Positions 26,934 to 32,946 of a stretch of DNA of 64,000 nucleotides are shown piece by piece. Location: positions 26,719 through 90,718 of the forward strand of contig DASTWL010000088.1 in NCBI GenBank assembly GCA_035765895.1. Reading direction: 5' to 3'. Position numbers and translations under genes: made by a program. This DNA comes from Verrucomicrobiia bacterium (GTDB lineage Bacteria; Verrucomicrobiota; Verrucomicrobiia; Limisphaerales; DSYF01). The notes below the pieces were generated by a model. It was not told the origin of the DNA and did no database searches. It was given only the letters and a program-made list of their open reading frames with translations. The stretch's first letter is position 1; every line of letters starts with the position of its first letter.

Positions 26934-26963
26934 TTTCATCACGCGCGCGCCCGCTCTTAGACT
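26934..26963 (+). promoter_or_regulatory. Candidate plsY promoter, predicting a leaderless mRNA
   Basis: TTTCAT (26934-26939), an 18-bp spacer and TAGACT (26958-26963), with the plsY GTG beginning 7 nt after the hexamer at 26970. Same -10 sequence and same distance to a GTG start as at 15950. Confidence 0.45.
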
Positions 26964-26969
26964 GCGCGC

Positions 26970-27617
26970 GTGCCAGTTCTGGGTTACATCCTGCTTGGTT
27001 TGTGTGCGTATCTGCTGGGCTCGATTCCCACGGGCTACCTCGTGGCGTGCGCCCGGGGCATTGACATTCGCACCGTGGGGAGCGGCAACATCGGCGCGAC
27101 GAATGCCTTTCGCGTGCTCGGCAAGCCGGCGGGAATCTTCGTGCTCGTCGCCGACGGCCTGAAAGGTTACGCGGCCTGCACCTGGATGGCCGATCCGTTG
27201 TTGCACGTGTTCGGCGTGCCGCCGGAGCACGCCATCACGGAGCGGGTCGTGGCGGGCATCATTGCGGTGCTCGGCCACAACTTCACCTGCTGGCTGCGCT
27301 TCAAGGGCGGCAAGGGCATCGCCACCACGGCCGGTGTTTATTTCGCGGTCGCGCCGCTGGCGGCCGGCATCGCTCTCGCCGCGTGGACGATTTTCTTCGT
27401 TGCGACCCGATACGTCTCCGTCGCGTCGCTTGTGGCGGCGGTGGCGCTGCCGACGGCTGTGTGGGTCACGCAATCCAGCATTCCGCTGGGCGTCGTGACC
27501 ACCGCCGTGGGCGGGCTCGCCATCTGGAAGCATCGCGGCAACATCGCACGGCTCAAGGCGGGCACCGAAAACCGGATCGTCTTCGGCCGGAAACGGGCGG
27601 AAGGAGGGAAGGCATGA
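26970..27617 (+). CDS. plsY: Glycerol-3-phosphate acyltransferase PlsY
   Basis: The 215-residue, multi-helix inner-membrane enzyme transfers acyl groups from acyl phosphate to glycerol-3-phosphate, the first step of phospholipid synthesis. The three PlsY motifs are visible: YLLGSIPTGYLVA, RTVGSGNIGATNAFRVLG, and GHNFTCWLRFKGGKGIATTAGV. The start is a GTG at 26970, giving a normal family N-terminus; there is no suitable ATG. It overlaps gpsA by ATGA, so synthesis of the substrate (glycerol-3-phosphate) and its acylation are coupled. Confidence 0.96.
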   Translation: MPVLGYILLGLCAYLLGSIPTGYLVACARGIDIRTVGSGNIGATNAFRVLGKPAGIFVLVADGLKGYAACTWMADPLLHVFGVPPEHAITERVVAGIIAVLGHNFTCWLRFKGGKGIATTAGVYFAVAPLAAGIALAAWTIFFVATRYVSVASLVAAVALPTAVWVTQSSIPLGVVTTAVGGLAIWKHRGNIARLKAGTENRIVFGRKRAEGGKA

Positions 27618-28591
27618 GAATCACTGTTCTGGGAGCGGGCGCGTGGGGCGCGGCACTCGCCAAGGTGCTGCATGAAAACGGCAACGCCGTGACGTTGTGG
27701 GACATCAACCCCGACCTGCTCGCGGAATTGCGCCAGGGCCGCAGCGAACGCCTGCTGCCCGGCGTGCCATTGCCGACGGACTGGAAGGTGGAAGCGGATT
27801 TTGAAAAGGCGGTTGGCGGGCGCGAATGCCTGATCATGGCCATTCCGTCGCAGGCGTTCCGTCAAGTTGCGGCACGGCTCGCCGGCCATCCGGCGATTTT
27901 GGTCAGTGTCACCAAGGGCATCGAATATGAAACCGGCGAAACCATGAGCCGCATTTTGCGGGAACATGCACCAGCCAATCGCGTGGCGGCGCTGTCTGGA
28001 CCGAGCTTTGCCCGGGAAGTTGCGCTCGGCATTCCCACCGCCGTGGTGTGCGCCTGCGAAAGCGACGGCACGGCGCGCACGGTGCAGGGACTTTTTCACC
28101 GGCCGGAGTTTCGCATCTACCGCAGCACGGACATTCTCGGCGTCGAATACGGCGGCGCGTTGAAGAACGTCATCGCCATCGCCGCCGGCGTGAGCGACGG
28201 CCTTGGCTATGGCGACAACACGAAGGCCGGGCTGGTCACGCGCTCGCTTTCCGAAATGCGCCGGCTCGGCGTGGCCTGTGGCGCGCAGCCGGACACGTTT
28301 GCCGGCCTGAGCGGCTTGGGCGATTTGATGCTGACCTGTTTCTCGCGGCAAAGCCGCAATCGCGACCTGGGCGACCGGTTGGGCCGGGGTGAAACGATGG
28401 AGGCGATTCAGGCGTCGCACCCGAAACTGGCCGAAGGTCATCCGACGGCGCGTTCGGCGTATCGCCTCGCGCAGGAAAAGGACGTGCCCACGCCGATCAT
28501 CGATGAAGTCTATCGCGTGCTCTACGAGGGCAAGGATGCGAAGCTGGCGGTGCGGGAATTGATTTCCCGTGCGTTCAAGGCGGAAGACTAA
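27614..28591 (+). CDS. gpsA: Glycerol-3-phosphate dehydrogenase [NAD(P)+]
   Basis: The 325-residue enzyme reduces dihydroxyacetone phosphate to sn-glycerol-3-phosphate. Seen: N-terminal dinucleotide fold ITVLGAGAWGAALAKVL, VTKGIE, ALSGPSFAREVALGIPTAVV, and the signature GVEYGGALKNVIAIAAGVSDGLGYGDNTKAGLVTRSLSEM with the catalytic lysine in the LKN triplet. GLGDLMLTCFS is also conserved. A Shine-Dalgarno-like AGGAGGGAAGG lies just before the ATG inside the end of plsY. The gene ends 6 bp from the convergent thrH gene, without an obvious terminator. Confidence 0.97.
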   Translation: MRITVLGAGAWGAALAKVLHENGNAVTLWDINPDLLAELRQGRSERLLPGVPLPTDWKVEADFEKAVGGRECLIMAIPSQAFRQVAARLAGHPAILVSVTKGIEYETGETMSRILREHAPANRVAALSGPSFAREVALGIPTAVVCACESDGTARTVQGLFHRPEFRIYRSTDILGVEYGGALKNVIAIAAGVSDGLGYGDNTKAGLVTRSLSEMRRLGVACGAQPDTFAGLSGLGDLMLTCFSRQSRNRDLGDRLGRGETMEAIQASHPKLAEGHPTARSAYRLAQEKDVPTPIIDEVYRVLYEGKDAKLAVRELISRAFKAED

Positions 28592-28597
28592 TTCTGA

Positions 28598-29209
28598 TCA
28601 ACTGGCCGCCAGGACGGCCTTGATTTCCCGCAACAACTCGGCGTGTGACTCCACGGCTTTGAACTTCGGAAACTCGCGCTTCACATTTTCCGGCGCATGG
28701 ATGAGAAAGCCCACATGCGCTTCGCTCAGCATCGCGGTGTCGTTGTAGGAATCGCCGGCCGAGATGACGCGGTAATTCAACAGCTTCAGCGCGGCCACAG
28801 CGCGCTGCTTCTGCTCGGGAATGCGCAGTTGATAGCCGGTGACGCGGTCGTTCTCGACGATCAGCCGGTGGCAGAACAGCGTGGGCCAGTTGAGCTGGCG
28901 CATCAGCGGCTGCGCAAATTGCTCGAATGTGTCCGAGAGAATGATGACCTGCACGAGCGTGCGCAGTTCGTTCAGGAACTCCAGTGCGCCGGGCAGGGGC
29001 TGCAGCGAGCCGATGACGGCCTGAATCTGCGACAGCGTGATGCCGTGCCGGCCGAGAATGTCGAGCCGGTAGCGCATGAGCCGGTCGTAATCCGGTTCGT
29101 CGCGCGTCGTGCGGCGAAGTTCGGCAATGCCCGTTCTCTCCGCGACGGCAATCCAGATTTCCGGCGTCAGAACGCCTTCCATGTCCAAGGTCACAATGGC
29201 CTGCTGCAT
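28598..29209 (-). CDS. thrH: ThrH-like phosphoserine phosphatase / phosphoserine:homoserine phosphotransferase
   Basis: The 203-residue HAD-superfamily protein matches Pseudomonas ThrH along its length: LDMEGVLTPEIWIAVAERTGI (nucleophile Asp; DMEG where most HAD phosphatases have DxDG), TTRDEPDYDRLMRYRLDIL, VIILSDTFEQFAQPLMRQLNWPTLFCH, and VISAGDSYNDTAMLSEAHVGFLIHAPENV. ThrH dephosphorylates phosphoserine and can pass the phosphate to homoserine. It is monocistronic, and is divergent from the PL1 gene. Confidence 0.93.
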   Translation of the reverse strand: MQQAIVTLDMEGVLTPEIWIAVAERTGIAELRRTTRDEPDYDRLMRYRLDILGRHGITLSQIQAVIGSLQPLPGALEFLNELRTLVQVIILSDTFEQFAQPLMRQLNWPTLFCHRLIVENDRVTGYQLRIPEQKQRAVAALKLLNYRVISAGDSYNDTAMLSEAHVGFLIHAPENVKREFPKFKAVESHAELLREIKAVLAAS

Positions 29210-29303
29210 CGGGCGCGGAGGATTCCAATTTGGACCCGGGCTGTCGAGCCTGTGTTGGCTTTACTCGACCGTCGGTGCGTGTCACAACTGCGCGGATAAA
29301 ACC

Positions 29304-30611
29304 ATGAAATCATTCAGCCGTTTCCTGCTTCTTGGCAGCGTGAGCTTTGGACTCGCTGCTTGTGCGACCGCGCCGCGGATGGCGGACCGCGCCGTGCCCG
29401 CGTTTCCCGGCGCAGAAGGCTTCGGCGCGCTGACCACCGGCGGCCGCGGCGGCAAGGTGTATCGCGTGACGAATTTGCAGGATGCCGGTCCGGGCTCGTT
29501 CCGTGACGCCGTCAGCAAACCACATCGCACGGTCGTCTTCGACGTGGGGGGCGTCATTCGCCTTCAGTCCAATGTGGCGGTCGCCAGCGATGTCACGCTG
29601 GCCGGCCAGTCCGCGCCGGGCGAGGGCATCGCCCTTTACGGGCGCTCCGTGTCGTTCAGCGGTGCGAGCAACGTGGTGGTTCGCTACCTGCGCTTTCGTG
29701 AGGGCATCGGCGGTGACCGGGGGAAGTGTGCGGTGAACATCGCCGGCGGCAGCCAGCTCATTTTTGACCATTGCTCGATTCAATGGGGCCGCTGGGATTG
29801 TCTCGGGGTGACGCGCGGCAGCCACGACATCACCTTCCAGCACTGCCTGATTGGCGAAGGGCTCGACCCGCAGCGCTTTGGCGCGCTCGTGGATTCCGTC
29901 ACCAACGTGACGTTCAGCCACAACCTCTGGATCAACAACCACAGCCGCAATCCCAAGGCGAAGGGGCGCATCCAATATCTCAACAACGTGGTTTACAACT
30001 GGGGCGTCACCGGTCTGGTGGGCGGTCACTCGGCGGCGCCGCATCAACTTGACGTGGTGGGCAATTATTTCATCAAGGGGCCGTCCTCGAATGACCGTTT
30101 CGTCGGCCAGTTTGCCGCGACGGACCACGTGTTTCAGGAGGGCAACGTGGCCGACCTGGATTGCGACGGCACATTGAACGGCCGGGCGGTGGTGGCGGCG
30201 GACTTCGGCGCCGGCGAGCACCAGCCGACCTTTGTTCCGCGGTCTTCCATGCAACCGCCAGTTCCGGTGACCCTGCAACCCGCGGCGGCGGCTTGTTCGA
30301 ATGTGCTGGCCACGGCCGGCGCGTCGCTGCGGCGCGACGCGGTGGACCGGCGCTTGATTGATGAAGTGGCTTCGCTCGGGGCGCGCGGAAAAATCATTCG
30401 CAGCGAGATGGAAGTCGGCGGCCTCGGCGAACTCGCGGGCGGTGCCGCTCCGCTGAGCACGGCGGCTGACGGAATTCCCGACGCGTGGAAGGTGGCTCAT
30501 GGACTTGATCCCCGGGCGGCGAGCGTTGCCAACGGCGATTTCAACGGCGACGGTTACCCGAATGTGGAGAAGTATTTAAACTCGCTGGTGGAGCAGAATG
30601 GCAGCCGTTAG
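29304..30611 (+). CDS. Secreted lipoprotein, polysaccharide lyase family 1 (pectate lyase-like)
   Basis: The 435-residue protein has a lipoprotein signal ending in SFGLAAC (lipobox Cys near residue 19), then a right-handed beta-helix starting AFPGAEGFGALTTGGRGGKVYRVTNLQDAGPGSFRDAV, the usual opening of PL1 pectate lyases. SHNLWINNHSRNPKAKG is the conserved region around the catalytic arginine. The C-terminus carries a calcium-loop segment (DGIPDAWKVAHGLDP...DFNGDGYPNVEKYLNSL), common after PL1 domains. It would cut polygalacturonan by beta-elimination at the cell surface. None of the six regulon elements lies upstream of it. Fold and family are clear; exact substrate is not. Confidence 0.88.
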   Translation: MKSFSRFLLLGSVSFGLAACATAPRMADRAVPAFPGAEGFGALTTGGRGGKVYRVTNLQDAGPGSFRDAVSKPHRTVVFDVGGVIRLQSNVAVASDVTLAGQSAPGEGIALYGRSVSFSGASNVVVRYLRFREGIGGDRGKCAVNIAGGSQLIFDHCSIQWGRWDCLGVTRGSHDITFQHCLIGEGLDPQRFGALVDSVTNVTFSHNLWINNHSRNPKAKGRIQYLNNVVYNWGVTGLVGGHSAAPHQLDVVGNYFIKGPSSNDRFVGQFAATDHVFQEGNVADLDCDGTLNGRAVVAADFGAGEHQPTFVPRSSMQPPVPVTLQPAAAACSNVLATAGASLRRDAVDRRLIDEVASLGARGKIIRSEMEVGGLGELAGGAAPLSTAADGIPDAWKVAHGLDPRAASVANGDFNGDGYPNVEKYLNSLVEQNGSR

Positions 30612-31387
30612 CGGCGTCCCGGGAGGCTGCCGACGGCGAACAGCGCGCCGGCGGCCATGACGGTGGCCGGGGCCCATTCGTTGTGCCGCAGCAACACGCC
30701 GGCAAAACGCAGCGAGAGCGCACACCAGACCCACAGTGGCATTGAGTTGGCCGGACGTGTTTGAGGAAACTTGTCGATGAGCAGCGGTGTCATCAGTGTT
30801 TGAATGAGGAGGCTGATGATGCTCCAGCCGGCCAGCAAAAAAATCCATGCGCCGGGGGAATGGCCATCCGTCGCGCCAGTAGTGGCGAAACCAAAGCCAA
30901 ACAACGTCGTGAGCAGCGTGGCCAGGGCAATGACCCGGTAGCCATGGTGTGAATGCGCGCGGTGCGAATGCAGCAGGGCGCGCGCGGCGTCGCGTGCGTT
31001 GAGGGCGGCGACGGTCCAGATGATGGGAACCACGGCCGGGACGAGCCCCAACAGTTTTGGCGGGGGAACGGCCGGCCACGCACCGTTTCCAAACGGCAGG
31101 CCGATGACGCTATTTACGGCGTGGCTCAGACCGCCGAGGACGGCCGCAACGATGCCGGCGGACATGATTTGGACGAGCGGCAGTTTAATGGCCAGGCTGG
31201 CGCAGGTTGCCATCAACGCTGCAGCCCAGAACGAGCCGGTTATCCAGTCGGCCGCCGCTCCGCCGGGCGCAAGCACCTCGGCAGCCGTCAAACCAGCCAT
31301 CACGATCCACGCCCCCCACGCGACCGCTCGCCAAGGGGCGGTTGGTTGGTGGGGGGACCATTCTGGAGCATTGGAGCCGGCGAGCAC
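30608..31387 (-). CDS. Polytopic membrane protein, possibly CruF/DUF422 carotenoid-biosynthesis-like
   Basis: The frame is open from 31564, but its first 20 codons would overlap the divergent gene starting at 31545 and its first 60 residues look non-coding. A GTG at 31387 gives 259 residues with about seven hydrophobic helices. GLPFGNGAWPAVPPPKLLGLVPAVVPIIWTVAALNA resembles the conserved half of the CruF/DUF422 family, which includes carotenoid 1',2'-hydratase, and SHHGYRVIALATLLTTLFGFGF follows in similar register. No other pigment gene is nearby. The gene overlaps the PL1 gene tail-to-tail by 4 bp. Membrane protein is safe; the family call is tentative and the start uncertain. Confidence 0.55.
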   Translation of the reverse strand: MLAGSNAPEWSPHQPTAPWRAVAWGAWIVMAGLTAAEVLAPGGAAADWITGSFWAAALMATCASLAIKLPLVQIMSAGIVAAVLGGLSHAVNSVIGLPFGNGAWPAVPPPKLLGLVPAVVPIIWTVAALNARDAARALLHSHRAHSHHGYRVIALATLLTTLFGFGFATTGATDGHSPGAWIFLLAGWSIISLLIQTLMTPLLIDKFPQTRPANSMPLWVWCALSLRFAGVLLRHNEWAPATVMAAGALFAVGSLPGRR

Positions 31388-31544
31388 GGGCGGGAGCGTA
31401 ACAGTGGGCGGTCGCCATCGCAGTGCGAAAATTGGCACACTGGCTGGAAACGAGACACGCAACGGACGCGAACCGTCAGTTGCGGGCGGTTTCCGACCTT
31501 GTCGAGTGGCGTTGAAGCTGCTTTGCTCAAGCGCGATTCGATTC

Positions 31545-31964
31545 ATGAAACTTGAAGCAGCCATCCGCGAAATAAAGACGTGCGCCGACCAGATGAATGC
31601 CCGCTACGGGCGCATGGTGTTTGACGAGTGGGCGATTGTGTCACTGGCGGACGGCAAGGCGAAGCTCGTCCATTACCTCGGACCGCGCCTGGCGGGCTTC
31701 CAGCGGAATTTTGCCGCTGATGCCGCCGGCCTGCGGGAGGGTTTTTCCGCCCAGAACTACGCGGTCGGAGACTTTGAGTTTTCCCGGCACGGCGTCGGCA
31801 CCAGTTTTGAGTCCTTCATGGTCATAGGCCCGGGGCTCTATTTGATCTGCAACAACACCGCACTGTCCATGGACATGATCGCGAAGGAATCGACGTGGCT
31901 GGCCGCGCAGGTGCCATTCGCTGAACTCGGTGACAAATTCAGGGCCGATCCGCTGGCGGTTTGA
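31545..31964 (+). CDS. Conserved-looking cytoplasmic protein of unknown function
   Basis: The ATG at 31545 gives 139 residues. There is no signal peptide or membrane helix. Alternating strands and helices (AIVSLADGKAKLVHYLG, FEFSRHGVGTSFESFMVIGPGLYLICNNT) suggest a small alpha/beta fold of the roadblock/profilin kind, but I cannot assign a family. It is monocistronic, between a divergent membrane-protein gene and the convergent ricin-like gene. The frame continues open upstream to 30999, but that part is antisense to the membrane-protein gene. Confidence 0.6.
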   Translation: MKLEAAIREIKTCADQMNARYGRMVFDEWAIVSLADGKAKLVHYLGPRLAGFQRNFAADAAGLREGFSAQNYAVGDFEFSRHGVGTSFESFMVIGPGLYLICNNTALSMDMIAKESTWLAAQVPFAELGDKFRADPLAV

Positions 31965-31972
31965 CATTCCTC

Positions 31973-31996
31973 CCGACGCCCGACCCGCGGCGTCGG
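31973..31996. terminator. Hairpin between convergent genes
   Basis: CCGACGCC (31973-31980), an 8-nt loop and GGCGTCGG (31989-31996) form a perfect stem between the stops of the 139-aa gene and the ricin-like gene. There is no T-run on either side, so a terminator role is uncertain. Confidence 0.35.
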
Positions 31997-32008
31997 CTCA
32001 CGGGAAAA

Positions 32009-32575
32009 TCACATGGTCAGGGTGCGCGGATCGATTTTGCGCACTTCCCATTTCTGCGCCTCGCGATTCTGCCAGGGGGCAATGACGATCTGCGGCGACC
32101 CGCCCCGCGCCCCCGGAACGGCCGTCAAGGTTTCGCCGGACTTGGCGGCGGCAATCTTGTAACTCCCGTCCGGCAGCTTGGTGAAAATCCACGCGGGCTG
32201 CTCCGCGGCATTTTGCGGCAGGGCGGTTTGTTTTACGGGCGGGTTGGTTCCTTCCGATGCCGGCGCCGGTGCGATGGTTTTGGACGTGAAATGATTCTGC
32301 AGACAAAAGGTCGCGTCACCGGCGGACAGCAATTTCCAGGTCATGCATTTCCAAGGTTGCGCGGGATAAAGCACGATGGGCGTTCCATCGGCCCGGTTGG
32401 CGTCTTCCGGCCGCAATAAGTCGCCGAATTGTTTGTTGCGAATCTGCACGGAGTCCGATGGCCTCAGTTCCGCGCCGGCCATGTCGGCGGTGCGCGCCGC
32501 AATGTCCGATGCCTGCGTGAGTGAGGTGCCGCAGAGCAGGCTGATCATTAGCCCCAGCTTGGTGAGCGTGTTCAT
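32009..32575 (-). CDS. Secreted ricin-type beta-trefoil (lectin-like) protein
   Basis: The 188-residue protein has a signal peptide ending near TQASD (residue 23). The rest resembles a ricin B-type trefoil: a first unit reading IRNKQFGDLLRP..GTPIVLYPAQPWKCMTWKLLSAGDATFCLQN and a second reading DGSYKIAAAKSGETLTAV..IVIAPWQNREAQKWEVRKI. The QKWEV and MTWKLL stretches stand for the QxW repeats. Such modules bind sugars. It is transcribed divergently from the GH127 gene, and both have a copy of the shared operator upstream, so it is probably a carbohydrate-binding partner of the locus. Family call is by pattern; only two of the usual three trefoil units are clear. Confidence 0.65.
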   Translation of the reverse strand: MNTLTKLGLMISLLCGTSLTQASDIAARTADMAGAELRPSDSVQIRNKQFGDLLRPEDANRADGTPIVLYPAQPWKCMTWKLLSAGDATFCLQNHFTSKTIAPAPASEGTNPPVKQTALPQNAAEQPAWIFTKLPDGSYKIAAAKSGETLTAVPGARGGSPQIVIAPWQNREAQKWEVRKIDPRTLTM

Positions 32576-32587
32576 TTTTGTTTGCAG

Positions 32588-32635
32588 ATTAACTCATAAC
32601 GCGGACGCTGCGTCTTGTCACATGAATCGGCTACA
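32588..32635 (-). promoter_or_regulatory. Regulon operator/promoter, copy F (ricin-like gene)
   Basis: Minus strand: TGTAGC-N8-GTGACA (32635 to 32616) carrying the core CATGTGACAAGAC, then exactly 22 nt, then GTTAAT (32593 to 32588). The -10 is not TAGNNT here, but is in the same register. The predicted leader to the ATG at 32575 is only about 6 nt. Copy A lies 13 bp away in the opposite orientation. Confidence 0.6.
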
Positions 32636-32648
32636 CCGGTGTGGCGGC

Positions 32649-32696
32649 TGTCACCCAAGCATGCGACAGGACGCAGCGGGGTGGGTTGGCTAGCGT
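32649..32696 (+). promoter_or_regulatory. Regulon operator/promoter, copy A (GH127 leader)
   Basis: TGTCAC-N8-GCGACA (32649-32668) with core CATGCGACAGGAC; -35-like AGGACG (32668-32673), 17-bp spacer, -10-like TAGCGT (32691-32696). Transcription would start near 32703, about 240 nt before the GH127 start codon. Confidence 0.7.
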
Positions 32697-32833
32697 GGCA
32701 AGGTAATCGCAAGCATCGTTTGCAGCAGGACGGAAAACGTCATGTGAGGGTGGTTTTCCCCGAGACGCAGCGGGATGCGACGTGTTCATTGAACTCTGTG
32801 CTTCTGAATTTGGTTGGTTGGTTGGTTGGTGGT
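32697..32833 (+). ncRNA. Candidate structured leader or small RNA upstream of GH127
   Basis: Between the copy A promoter and the terminator at 32834 lies about 135 nt without a convincing gene. It contains a 7-bp stem (GGAAAAC 32732-32738 with GTTTTCC 32753-32759) and a (TTGG)n tract. If transcription starts near 32703 and ends at 32875, the product is about 170 nt. No known riboswitch class is recognised. Confidence 0.4.
32809..32832 (+). repeat. (TTGG)n tract, possible two-tier G-quadruplex
   Basis: Five consecutive TTGG units followed by TGG. GG tracts spaced by TT can form a two-layer G-quadruplex in DNA or RNA. It lies directly before the terminator stem in the GH127 leader. Confidence 0.7.
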
Positions 32834-32875
32834 GGGCAGGAATCACACTGGGGAGCGTGATTCCTGCCCTTTTTT
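32834..32875 (+). terminator. Strong intrinsic terminator inside the GH127 leader
   Basis: GGGCAGGAATCAC (32834-32846), a 10-nt loop, GTGATTCCTGCCC (32857-32869) and six Ts: a perfect 13-bp stem. It follows a promoter on the same strand, with no gene between, and precedes the GH127 ATG by 71 bp. Confidence 0.9.
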
Positions 32876-32946
32876 ATTGTCCGTGACGACGGAACGGCGC
32901 GTAAATGATGCGATAAACTTGGGTGCTGACTGCGGCACCGCCAGCT

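Noticed and set aside
31339..31356. G-rich GGTTGGTTGG stretch near the start of the minus-strand membrane protein as a second quadruplex element
   Set aside because: It falls near an uncertain start codon, is shorter than the 32809 tract, and has no associated terminator or promoter.
30999..31544. Upstream extension of the 139-aa gene to a 321-codon frame
   Set aside because: The extension is antisense to a likely membrane-protein gene and shows no domain; the ATG at 31545 starts a coherent small protein.
32741..32755. CATGTGAGGGTGG in the GH127 leader as a seventh regulon site
   Set aside because: Only seven bases match the core, no left half exists at the right distance and no TAGNNT follows at 22 nt.
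32615..32860. 81-codon frame in the GH127 leader as a peptide gene
   Set aside because: Its start lies inside the operator region, upstream of the predicted transcription start, and the sequence has no signal peptide or recognisable feature.
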